This document shows, piece after piece, positions 27,038 to 35,900 of a stretch of DNA of 47,911 bases. Location of the stretch: contig DATHDP010000097.1 in assembly GCA_035318985.1 (NCBI GenBank), forward strand, positions 1 through 47,911. The letters are read 5' to 3'. Under the pieces are notes generated by a model that was not told the origin of the DNA, did no database searches, and saw only the letters and a list, made by a program, of their open reading frames with translations. A program made the translations under genes and the position numbers. The DNA comes from VBAS01 sp035318985 (GTDB lineage: Bacteria > Bacteroidota > Bacteroidia > Chitinophagales > Chitinophagaceae). Each line of letters starts with the position of its first letter. Within the stretch, counting starts at the first letter, position 1.

Positions 27038-27128
27038 ACCTGCACCTGGTTTGTGTCGGAATAAAAGAATTTAAAAAGATTTACCATTCCTGGTATATCG
27101 TTAGCTTCCAGGATATCATCCCTGAGTA

Positions 27129-27539
27129 CTATGATTCATAGTAATAAATTTCCATCACAACAATGATCAAATAGAACTGGACCTGACCTTCTCCTGTAGA
27201 TGGCTCAATTTTTTGAAACAGGTCATGGCTGAGAGTAGTGTTATAGTAATCTTCGAAATCTTTAATTACTGTTTCGATCACTTCTCTTTCATCGTATAGA
27301 AATGCCAATGGTCTTTTTCCTGATCTCATCTCCAGGTCATCTATCATTTTTTCGATAAAATTTTTTTCAGACGCAAAAAATTCTTTTACTCCAATTATAA
27401 ATTGGCTATCTCTTTTTCTTTTGTGTTCTATATCTAAAAAAGCATTTTTGCCCGCCACTACAAGTTTTGGAGGAGCTTCATTGTCTTCTGCATTGTATCT
27501 TTTTAATTCCCGCCGAATTGTTTCGAATGTAGCGTTCAT
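27129..27539 (-). CDS. Hypothetical protein, 136 residues
   Basis: No signal peptide or TM helix. The sequence is mixed helix/strand with a charged centre (IEHKRKRDSQFIIGVKEFFA, KNFIEKMIDDLEMRSGKRPL). It ends in a hydrophobic strand with many Tyr (LIIVVMEIYYYES). No motif or family recognised. Codon use is like its neighbours. It stands alone, convergent with the S41 gene and divergent from the VOC gene at 27719. Confidence 0.55.
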   Translation of the reverse strand: MNATFETIRRELKRYNAEDNEAPPKLVVAGKNAFLDIEHKRKRDSQFIIGVKEFFASEKNFIEKMIDDLEMRSGKRPLAFLYDEREVIETVIKDFEDYYNTTLSHDLFQKIEPSTGEGQVQFYLIIVVMEIYYYES

Positions 27540-27650
27540 AAGTTTTTTATCGGGTAAGCAACCTACATAAAAATAGCGTACAATAAAAACCTGTTGGTGC
27601 CATCGCTGCTATATCACTTTAATAAGAATACGTTTATTTTATTCACCCTC

Positions 27651-27683
27651 TTTGCCCGTGGTCTTCCATTTATCTTACATTTG
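27651..27683 (+). promoter_or_regulatory. Bacteroidota-type promoter of the VOC gene
   Basis: TTTG (27651-27654), a 21-nt spacer and TACATTTG (27676-27683) match TTTG-N19-21-TAnnTTTG in full. The expected transcription start (about 27690) gives a leader of roughly 30 nt. Confidence 0.7.
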
Positions 27684-27718
27684 AGAGAACATTTATTTCT
27701 AACAACAATCATTCAACC

Positions 27719-28156
27719 ATGGCAACTGTAAATATCTATCTTACATTTAATGGCAATTGCGAAGAAGCTTTTAAATTTTATCAATCTGTATTTGGAGGCG
27801 AGTTTCCTTATATAGGCCGCTTCAAGGATATGCCTGCGGGAGAAGGCCCTAAGTTTAAGCCGGGTGAAGAGAACAGGATAATGCATGTCTCATTACCCAT
27901 CAGCAAGGAAACAATATTGATGGGCAGCGATACAGGTGGTGATTGGGCACCGGGTTATTCACAGGGAAATAATTTTTCAATATCGATAACAGCTGATAGC
28001 AAGGAAGAAGCTGACAAATTATTCAATGGGCTTTCAGTGGGCGGTACTGTTACAATGCCCTTGACTAAAACTTTCTGGACTGATTCTTTTGGAACATTTA
28101 CCGATAAGTTTGGTATTAATTGGATGGTAAGCTTCTATGACGCAAAGGCTCATTAA
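27719..28156 (+). CDS. VOC family protein, PhnB-like
   Basis: 145 residues, cytoplasmic. The start ATVNIYLTFNGNCEEAFKFYQSVFGGE is the hallmark of the PhnB/YcjE-like VOC branch (formerly annotated as 3-demethylubiquinone methyltransferase domain). FSISITADSKEEADKLFNGL and FWTDSFGTFTDKFGINWMV follow at the expected places, the last being the conserved GY.TD.FGI.W motif. It binds small ligands or metals; the biochemical role of most members is unknown. Its TAA overlaps the TAA of the convergent NamZ gene within TTAA. Confidence 0.9.
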   Translation: MATVNIYLTFNGNCEEAFKFYQSVFGGEFPYIGRFKDMPAGEGPKFKPGEENRIMHVSLPISKETILMGSDTGGDWAPGYSQGNNFSISITADSKEEADKLFNGLSVGGTVTMPLTKTFWTDSFGTFTDKFGINWMVSFYDAKAH

Positions 28157-29376
28157 GGATACAACAAATATTTTTTCCGCATTTTTTTATATTCACTTAA
28201 CCCGGGTTCCCAGCTTGCCCTGATCACTTCTTCTGATACACCATCAATGATCTGCTGGCGAAAAAGCCCTGAGCCAATTTGTATCTCAATATTATTCATC
28301 TGCTTGCTAAGCTTTGAGTCGAAGAATTTTTCCTTGTACGGATGTGCTCTGTACAATTCCATGATCCATTGGATGTTTATCTTTTTCGATTTGCGCAATA
28401 GTTCAGTATCATAATTACGCAGGTCCAATCCATAGCAAACCTCGTTCATGAATATGGGTGTCTCAGCCATTCCTTTAATACCAGTAGGCGTATAAGAAAA
28501 TTCATATTTACCTTTTAACTCAGGACTGCCAAGCACAGTGAAAGGGAACATAGTGCCACGACCATGATTCACATACACACCTTCGAACATACATGTTGAT
28601 GGATATAACAAAATGGATTGTTGCGTATTTAAATTTGGTGAAGGTTTCACAGGTAATGTGTAAGGCATGTCGTGATTATAATTAGCAACAGGAATTATTT
28701 TGATCTTACATTTTACTTTATTCGTCAGCCATCCTTCACCATTTGCCATTTGTGCAAATTCGCCAACCGTTAATCCATGTGACATTGGAAGAGGAAACAT
28801 GCCTATTCCTGATTTGTATTTCATGTCTAATATAGGGCCATCAATTAAATAGCCATTTGGATTTGGCCGGTCGAGTATCAGCATTTCTTTTCCATTCTCA
28901 TAACATGCTTCCATTAATCTTGACAGTGCATTAATATTGGTATAAAAGCGGACACCAACATCCTGCAGATCGTAGATCAATACATCTACATCAGCAAGAT
29001 CTTCTTTAGTGGGTTTGTTTTTTCCTCCATACAACGATACTACCGGGATTCGGGAAACAGGATCTATTTCATCAGCCACATGTTCTCCGGCACTGGCATT
29101 GCCACGAAAACCGTGTTCAGGGCCAAATACTTTTACAATATTTACTCCGAGAGTTTTAAGACTGTCAACAAGATGTGTCTTTCCTATTATACTTGTTTGA
29201 TTTGCCATGATGGCAACTCTTTTTCCTTTAAGCAGCGGCAGGTATTTGCCTGTTTGTTCAGCCCCTGTCTTTATTTCTTTTTTATTTACACCAATCGGGG
29301 TTTTTTGCTGCTTCGGTTTAGATGATGAGCAAAAAATAGATGTGCTTGCTATAAGGATAAAAAGTATCGATCGCAT
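28153..29376 (-). CDS. namZ: Exo-beta-N-acetylmuramidase NamZ-type (DUF1343) lipoprotein
   Basis: 407 residues. The N-terminus MRSILFILIASTSIFCSSSK has a lipobox-like end with Cys16, so it is probably a lipoprotein. DUF1343 signatures are strong: IMANQTSIIG, VFGPEHGFRGNASAGE, IYDLQDVGVRFYTNINAL, LDRPNPNG, GPILD and the C-terminal PSPNLNTQQSILLYPSTC. The characterised member NamZ of Bacillus cleaves terminal MurNAc from peptidoglycan fragments. A cell-wall recycling or scavenging role follows by family. It is transcribed away from the repeat-rich gap 29377-29736 and overlaps the VOC gene by 4 nt tail to tail. Confidence 0.9.
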   Translation of the reverse strand: MRSILFILIASTSIFCSSSKPKQQKTPIGVNKKEIKTGAEQTGKYLPLLKGKRVAIMANQTSIIGKTHLVDSLKTLGVNIVKVFGPEHGFRGNASAGEHVADEIDPVSRIPVVSLYGGKNKPTKEDLADVDVLIYDLQDVGVRFYTNINALSRLMEACYENGKEMLILDRPNPNGYLIDGPILDMKYKSGIGMFPLPMSHGLTVGEFAQMANGEGWLTNKVKCKIKIIPVANYNHDMPYTLPVKPSPNLNTQQSILLYPSTCMFEGVYVNHGRGTMFPFTVLGSPELKGKYEFSYTPTGIKGMAETPIFMNEVCYGLDLRNYDTELLRKSKKINIQWIMELYRAHPYKEKFFDSKLSKQMNNIEIQIGSGLFRQQIIDGVSEEVIRASWEPGLSEYKKMRKKYLLYP

Positions 29377-29465
29377 TTGTAAAGATTAAGAATGTGAAAA
29401 TAGTTGTTCAACGCCTGCACACCAAAACAAGTGCAAGCTAATGCAACAACAGTCAATAAATTTCA

Positions 29466-29523
29466 CGCAGCGATCGCAAAGAAAATACTCAAAGTAGCTC
29501 AACGCTTCGTTGCGATCGCTGCG
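29466..29523. repeat. Perfect 14-bp inverted repeat with 30-nt loop
   Basis: CGCAGCGATCGCAA (29466-29479) and its exact complement TTGCGATCGCTGCG (29510-29523). The arms carry GCGATCGC. It resembles the CGCAAAG-type dispersed repeats of Bacteroidota. Confidence 0.85.
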
Positions 29524-29567
29524 AGAAATAAAAGGCCGAATAGGATCACAACTGTACAAGTGTGCGA

Positions 29568-29593
29568 CCCTTCGCTTCGCTCTGGGTAAACTG
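29568..29593 (+). repeat. 26-bp dispersed repeat, copy 1
   Basis: Begins CCCTTCGCTTCGCTCTGG and ends GTAAACTG; identical in inverted orientation to 41984-42009. The similarity continues a few bases upstream with a 3-nt indel (AAGTGTGCGA against AAGAGTG). Confidence 0.85.
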
Positions 29594-29736
29594 CGACGCA
29601 ATAGCTCAATGTTGAAAAGAACGTTGAACGGAGCGTCGCAAGAAAAGTTTAATAGTAATTCAAAAACTGACTACATAAAATAATTCTTACAAGCCATACT
29701 TGCTGCCACTAATAGTTTTTTTGATTGTAATCTTTG

Positions 29737-29964
29737 TTACTGGTTTTCGCTCTTTTTGATCGCATTCACAATTGCTTCTTGCCTGTGCATTGGTTCGCGA
29801 CTATCATCAAATTCGTGTCCTCCGCTAGTAAGTGCTGTGAAAGCAAAACCTGTAATGGGCTGGCTATGTATCTTTCCAAAATAATAGATCCCCCTTTTTG
29901 AATTCATTTTTGTATAATCTAACTGGTACTCTGTACCAGAGATCTCACATGTTGTTGTTGGCAT
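29737..29964 (-). CDS. Small hypothetical protein, 75 residues
   Basis: A short soluble protein: MPTTTCEISGTEYQLDYTKM, a central GIYYFGKIHSQPITGFAFTA, and a C-terminal helix HRQEAIVNAIKKSENQ. There is no signal or TM helix. The frame is free of rare-looking codons and ends before the repeat region, so it is probably real. No family recognised. It is on the same strand as the large membrane protein at 30070-31314, 105 nt downstream of its stop. Confidence 0.5.
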   Translation of the reverse strand: MPTTTCEISGTEYQLDYTKMNSKRGIYYFGKIHSQPITGFAFTALTSGGHEFDDSREPMHRQEAIVNAIKKSENQ

Positions 29965-30069
29965 ATACTTTTTATTTAAGATCAGAAGCAGCTAAATTAA
30001 GTAGAATTTCGATATGCTTCAGGTCATACTGTTACTTTAGAAATTAATTATATGATCGGTAACTAATCG

Positions 30070-31314
30070 TTATTCTTTGGTGCCGGGCTTTACTACAAGA
30101 ATTCCGAAATAAGCAAACAAAGCACTGATAACAAATACTGCTATCTCATTGAAGCCAGCGGTGAAACTAAGACCCAGGAGATTTATTCCAAGAACATAAT
30201 AAGCGGCAGCACCGATGAATCCTGTAACGATACCCACTAGAATAACTTTGGATGTTATTTTCTTTCTTGTTGATTTTGAATTTTGCTTAATAAAACTACC
30301 GGCTAATCCACCTAAGATCGTTGCCAATAAGAATGGCCAGGGAAAAATGTAAGTGAAAGTTAATGGATTTGATTTAATAGAATTTGCAGTGGCAGTAAGC
30401 AAGCTCTTTCCCATTCCTTCCGAACGCAGATAAGCTGTTGCCGTTTCATTATATCTCATTCTTAACGGATTGGGACTTACAGTTCCCTTTTCGGGACTGA
30501 AAATTACACTCACGCTGTCAGATGATTTTGAACCGCCAAAGCTTATAGTAAAAGGTATTTGTTGTATTCCCAACCCTTGTAGTTTACTGCGATTGGATGA
30601 CAATTCTAATAATGGTTTTACTTTAAGATATGTGATATAGCCCGAGGGATTAGATACTGTAATAACTTTTATACTGGCAGAGTCATTTACATTGTCGGCA
30701 ATTAATTCAACGTTTGAAGACGGGATACTCAAGTGATTTATCTCGAAAGATCCGGGCTTTATCAATTCAACTTCATTTGAATTTACTTCGATCTTTACCG
30801 GCTCAATGTGAGCATTATTATCTCCTGATTCGTTTATCAGAAGAAATGCAAGCTTTCCACTGAATTTTTTCAATGTGTCATTGTAGCGTAATGGCTGCAG
30901 CGAAGTAAAAATAATTCTGTATGCAACTTGCTCTCTTTGGCCGCTGTCGGATTCTACGTGCAGTTCAGGGATCACTTTTATTTCTTCCTTTGTAGTAGTT
31001 GTATTTGCTGTTTCTCTGAATTTTTGAATAGAGGAATCATCTAACACTGCTATTTTATTTTCATATTTTATAATATTTTTTTTATTTGCCTGTAGCTGAA
31101 TATTATTTACCTCTGAAGTATCTGTTTTTCGTATTCTGTCTCCTTCCAGCGTTTGTATTTTAACTGTAGAGCCCGGCCTGATATAGTTTTTGTAAACGGA
31201 AGACCTTAGTCGGGTTGTTTGTGCATTTGTTGTAAGACAATTAAGAGCAAAAAGGGCAACGCTCAAAGATCCGGCTTTGATGATCTTTTGAAAAATAATG
31301 GCTTGAGGTTTCAT
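30070..31314 (-). CDS. Unknown envelope protein: periplasmic beta domains plus C-terminal TM pair or triplet
   Basis: 414 residues. A signal peptide (about 1-31, ending TTNAQ) is followed by beta-rich sequence (RPGSTVKIQTLEGDRIRKT, VAYRIIFTSLQPLRYNDTLKK, ELHVESDSG) to about residue 325, with an Ig-like last part (VSVIFSPEKGTVSPNPLRMR, TAYLRSEGMGKSLLTATANS). Then come helices FPWPFLLATILGGLAGSFI, VILVGIVTGFIGAAAYYVLG and AVFVISALFAYFGILVV around a basic cytoplasmic loop (KQNSKSTRKKITSK). A large periplasmic beta region tethered by C-terminal helices would suit a sensor or scaffold. No enzyme motif is visible, and function is not assigned. Confidence 0.65.
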   Translation of the reverse strand: MKPQAIIFQKIIKAGSLSVALFALNCLTTNAQTTRLRSSVYKNYIRPGSTVKIQTLEGDRIRKTDTSEVNNIQLQANKKNIIKYENKIAVLDDSSIQKFRETANTTTTKEEIKVIPELHVESDSGQREQVAYRIIFTSLQPLRYNDTLKKFSGKLAFLLINESGDNNAHIEPVKIEVNSNEVELIKPGSFEINHLSIPSSNVELIADNVNDSASIKVITVSNPSGYITYLKVKPLLELSSNRSKLQGLGIQQIPFTISFGGSKSSDSVSVIFSPEKGTVSPNPLRMRYNETATAYLRSEGMGKSLLTATANSIKSNPLTFTYIFPWPFLLATILGGLAGSFIKQNSKSTRKKITSKVILVGIVTGFIGAAAYYVLGINLLGLSFTAGFNEIAVFVISALFAYFGILVVKPGTKE

Positions 31315-31573
31315 GGTTGAGCAGTTTTTTATAAGAAAAGCAGCAAAAAAGTTCTACAAAAAAGAGCCAGGAAAGGGCAACTGGACTTGTAATCACTCAG
31401 CAATTAATAGTGAATCTAAGCTACGATTTTTTTGCTCGGGTAAATATGAAATTTTATCCATGCACTTCAGCTTTTACAACATCAATTGCGGTTCTTTAGA
31501 AATTTCTATTATTTATTCTTTCCTGTAAGAATTCATTACCTTATTAGTACTAATAGTATAAACTACCAGGAAA

Positions 31574-32083
31574 GTGACTGAAAAAGAGCAGAAACAAATT
31601 TTTGAAGAATGGCTTAACCAGCACAAAGCACTGATCTTTAAAATAGTTCGTGTTTATGGATTTACAGTAGCGGACCAGGACGATCTTTTCCAGGAGATCA
31701 TTATCCAGGTATGGCATTCAATTCCGGCGTTTCGAAAAGAGTCTTCTGTTACTACATGGTTGTATCGAGTATCGCTTAATACTGCAATTAAGTGGACAAA
31801 AAAAGAACGCAAGCATTATCAGTCAGAAGCGATCGATGGCGCACAACATATTTTAGAAGAGAGCAGGATACGAACTGATGAACGATTGACCTGGCTTTAT
31901 GAAGAGATCTACAAACTGGATGAAATTGATCGTTCCATTACTTTATTGTTACTGGATGGATTTAGTTACAAAGAAATGGCTTCTATCCTTGGCATCACTG
32001 AATCGAATGTAGGAGTGAAGATAAACAGGATCAAAAAACAACTTATCTCTAAATCAAAAAAATATGATCATCATGGAATTTGA
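31574..32083 (+). CDS. ECF-type RNA polymerase sigma factor
   Basis: 169 residues. The start is GTG at 31574; no in-frame ATG exists before region 2, and AGGAAA just upstream could act as a ribosome site. Region 2 (ALIFKIVRVYGFTVADQDDL, FQEIIIQVWHSIPAFRK, TWLYRVSLNTAI) and region 4 (RSITLLLLDGFSYKEMASIL, GITESNVGVKINRIKKQL) are intact. It directs RNA polymerase to a small set of promoters in response to an envelope or other signal. Its 3' end overlaps the start of the membrane partner gene, implying translational coupling. Confidence 0.93.
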   Translation: MTEKEQKQIFEEWLNQHKALIFKIVRVYGFTVADQDDLFQEIIIQVWHSIPAFRKESSVTTWLYRVSLNTAIKWTKKERKHYQSEAIDGAQHILEESRIRTDERLTWLYEEIYKLDEIDRSITLLLLDGFSYKEMASILGITESNVGVKINRIKKQLISKSKKYDHHGI

Positions 32084-32645
32084 AGAACTAAGAAAGATCT
32101 GGGACGCACAAAACAATCAACCTCTTTACGCAATAAATGAAAAAGCTATGTATAATCTCATCTTGTCAAAAAAGAAACAAGCTTACCATATTACTAATAT
32201 CAGTGAGCTGTTATTGATCTTCGTGAATCTTGGTACAGGGTTAATGATCCTTGCGATGAATCTTTTCAGGCAAAGCGTGAACATATCCCTGTATGTTTTA
32301 TCTGCCTGGACGCTTGCCACCGCTTTGTATACTTTGGTGCGTCGTACTCAAAGAATAAAAGGCAATCAACAGTTTGACCGGTCTATAAGGGGTGATCTTA
32401 ATCATGCTATTTCAATGGCATCGTACCAGGTTCGTATTTCTCAAATAATGCGATGGAACATTCTGCCGATCGCAACGCTTACTTTTCTCGGGCTTTGGGA
32501 AGGAGGGAAGCCAATCTGGATAGCCATAATTGTACTGTTATTTTTTGCTTTGACCTATTATGCAGGAGGATGGGAGCATAACATTTATAAAAGGAAAAAA
32601 CGTGAGCTAGAGATCTTACAAAAAAAATTAGGTAATGAAAGCTGA
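32073..32645 (+). CDS. Membrane protein paired with the ECF sigma factor, putative anti-sigma
   Basis: 190 residues from ATG 32073; ATG 32064 adds three residues. The N-terminal cytoplasmic stretch EFEELRKIWDAQNNQPLYAI precedes about four TM helices (ITNISELLLIFVNLGTGLMI, NISLYVLSAWTLATALYTLV, RWNILPIATLTFLGLWEGG, WIAIIVLLFFALTYYAGGWE) and a basic coiled tail (IYKRKKRELEILQKKLGNES). The usual zinc-binding HxxxCxxC of anti-sigma factors is absent. The overlap with the sigma gene and the sigma-facing N-terminal helix make an anti-sigma role likely, but this is inference from gene order. It is a recurrent partner type in Bacteroidota. Confidence 0.6.
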   Translation: MEFEELRKIWDAQNNQPLYAINEKAMYNLILSKKKQAYHITNISELLLIFVNLGTGLMILAMNLFRQSVNISLYVLSAWTLATALYTLVRRTQRIKGNQQFDRSIRGDLNHAISMASYQVRISQIMRWNILPIATLTFLGLWEGGKPIWIAIIVLLFFALTYYAGGWEHNIYKRKKRELEILQKKLGNES

Positions 32646-32924
32646 TGAAAGGCTAACCTTATCAGTTTCAACAGAGAACTGTGATACTTTAAAGCCGCCA
32701 ATGCCAATCTTATTTATAAGGACAGTTTGTTTAGCTTCTGCCTTCAATTCGTTCTAAGTACTCTTCCGTATAGTGTTTTTCCTATGGGGAAACATCAATA
32801 AGTATGCTTAGAGGAAAATTTCAATACAGATTGAATGAAAAAAATATTGACATTGATTAATTGCATATTTTTAGTGTACGGATTTCATTAGTCAACCTCG
32901 CATTCTTAACCTTATTAACTTTTT

Positions 32925-35900
32925 ATGAGAAAACTTTTACTGGTAGCACTGGTGCTATTGTCATTTTCTACCCTGGCCTTTTCACAAGCAGATAGATTTT
33001 GGTCAGCAAATAATGGAGATCGAAATGCTATTCCAACTGATAAAGCTGTTGGAAGGCTTACTTATCCAAAAGACTTCAAATTATTTAATTTAAATCTTGA
33101 GCCTTTAAGACAGGAGCTTTTATCTGTTGTTGACAGGTCTTCAAAACATTTGTCGGTTATTACTTTACCAAATGCAAATGGAGAACTTGAACAGTTTGAA
33201 GTTTATGAAGCTTCAAATTTTGAACCCGATCTGCAGGCGAGGTTTCCTGAGATAAGAGCTTACTCTGGTAAGGGTATTACAGACAAGTTTGCTACAGTTA
33301 AATTGAGCATTTCTCCACAAGGAATTCAAACAATGGTTTTCAGAACTGATAAAGAAAATGAATTCATTGAGCCCTATTCTAACGATCATAGAGTTTATTC
33401 CGTTTACAAGTCTCATAGAGATAAAGGAAAATTCGGATGGATCTGTTCTACAGAAGAACAACAATTGTCTTCAGATATAAATTCTGCTATATCTGGTAGA
33501 ATAGAAGGTAGCTCAACAGGAAAAATAAAAACATTGCGACTGGCTCAATCTTGTAATGGAGAATATTCTAATTGGTTTGGAGCTACAAGCTCTTCCCAGG
33601 TAGGGTTGGTTTTAGCCGCATTTAATGGAACACTTACACGTTGTAATGGTGTTTATGAAAAAGATCTTGCTGTACACCTCAATCTTATTGCAAACACTAC
33701 AGCTGTTATTTACTATAATCCATCAACTGATCCTTATACAACTTTATCAAGTTGGAATAAACAATTACAAACAACTTTAACTAACATTATTGGAGCAGCA
33801 AATTATGATATTGGCCATATGTTCGGCGCTTCCGGTGGTGGTGGCAATGCCGGTTGTATTGGTTGCGTTTGTGTGGATGCTTCTAAAGGAAGTGGTATCA
33901 CTTCCCCTGCAGATGGAATTCCGCAAGGCGATAATTTCGATATAGATTATGTAGTACATGAAGTGGGTCATCAATTGGGAGCGAATCACACTTTTTCAAT
34001 GTCACTTGAAGGAACAGGGCAAAATAAAGAAATTGGTTCAGGGATCACCATTATGGGTTATGCTGGTATTACATCTCAGGATGTAGCACCACATTCAATT
34101 GATATTTTTCATGAGACATCTATTGCTCAAATACAGGCTAATTTAGCAGCTAAGACATGTCCTGTTTCTACAACTATGACTGCTAATCATGCACCGGTTA
34201 TTGGTGCTACAAACAATTATATTATTCCGATCAGTACGCCATTTGCACTTACGGGTTCTGCAACTGACCCCGAGAATGATGTATTGACTTATTGCTGGGA
34301 ACAAAATGATAATTCAACAACATCAGGAGCAAGCAGTGTTGCATCGCCAACTAAAGCAACCGGTCCAAATTGGTTATCATTTAGTCCAACTGCGTCTGGC
34401 ACAAGAACCTTTCCAAAATTATCAACTATCCTGGCAGGTTTAAATGTAAGTGGTCCTTTGCCTGGTGGTGATGCCGGCGCAAATACTGAAGCATTAAGTT
34501 CTGTTTCAAGGACGTTGAATTTCAGATTAACGGTAAGGGATAATCACCCTTATGTAGCTGGTAATACAATTGGCCAAACTGCTTTCGCTGATGTAGTGGT
34601 TACGGTAACTAATACTGCAGGGCCTTTTACTGTAACAGCGCCAAACACAGCTGTAACATGGAATGCTGGTAGTACTGCAACTGTAACATGGAATGTAAAT
34701 GGTACCAATGCCGGTTCAGTAAATTGTGCTAACGTAAATATTTTATTATCTACTGATGGTGGTGCAACATTTCCAACCGTATTAACTGCTGCTACTGCTA
34801 ATGATGGTTCACAATTAATTACAGTTCCGGCATCTCCGGGTTCATTATGTCGGGTAAAGGTTGAAGCAGTTGGAAATATTTTCTTTGATATTTCTAATGC
34901 CAACTTTACGATTAGTGGAGCACCTGCTTGTGGAACGCCGACCGGATTATCGAATACAACTCCAACAGAAACTTCTACAACTGTAAGCTGGGGTGCTGTT
35001 AGTGGAGCAATTAACTATGATGTTGATTATAAAACTAATGCTGCATCACAATGGATCAATGCTGCTACAGCAACAACTAATTTGTCAGTTGGCCTTAATA
35101 GTTTAACAGGGGCTACGTTATATAACTGGAGGGTGCGAGCAAATTGTAGTGGAAGCACTAGCAGTTATATTCAGGCAAATTTTACCACAGCTACACCACC
35201 ACCTCCTCCTTGTGGAGATCCAACCGGATTATCCAATACAACTCCAACAGAAACTTCTACAACTGTAAGCTGGGGTGCTGTTAGCGGAGCAGATAATTAT
35301 GATGTTGATTATAAAACAAATGCTTCAGGTACATGGATCAATGCTGCTACAGGAACAACTAGTTTGTCAGCTAATCTTTCAAGTTTAACAGCGGGTACAT
35401 TATATAACTGGAGGGTAAGAGCAAATTGTAGCAGTGGGGCTGGTAATTATGTCCAGGCAAACTTTACAACAGCTACACCACCGCCTCCTTGTGGAGATCC
35501 AACTGGATTATTGAATACAAATACAACAGAAGTTTCTACAACTGTAACCTGGAATCCTGTTAGTGGAGCAAATAATTATGATGTTGATTATAAAACAAAT
35601 GCTTCAGGTACATGGATCAATGCTGCTACAGCAACAACTAGTTTGTCGGCTAATCTTTCAGGTTTAACAGCTGGTACATTATATAACTGGAGGGTAAGAG
35701 CAAATTGTAGCAGTGGATCTGGCAATTATGTTCAGGCAAACTTTACAACGTCTACACCATCGGTACCATGCCCTGGCTCTTATGATGTTGGTAATAATGA
35801 TATCATAGCAGGAGCTACCACAATACCACTAAACACTGATGTTTATGGTTTGATAAATGTCAGGGGTGATAATGATCATTACAAATTCATTGTTACAACC

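Larger units (their letters stand above)
29377..29736. repeat. Repeat-rich intergenic region with three hairpins
   Basis: 360 nt without a gene. It holds an imperfect hairpin at about 29403-29450, a perfect 14-bp inverted repeat at 29466-29479/29510-29523, an 8-bp inverted repeat at 29592-29599/29633-29640 with a near-paired inner stem, and a 26-bp element (29568-29593) that recurs at 41984-42009. Short frames on both strands here are by-products of the repeats. Confidence 0.75.

Noticed and set aside
29386..29601. Short open frames on both strands in the repeat-rich gap
   Set aside because: They are made of the inverted and dispersed repeats and have no coding pattern.
34550..34903. 117-codon minus-strand open frame
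   Set aside because: It is antisense to the metalloprotease gene and low in complexity.
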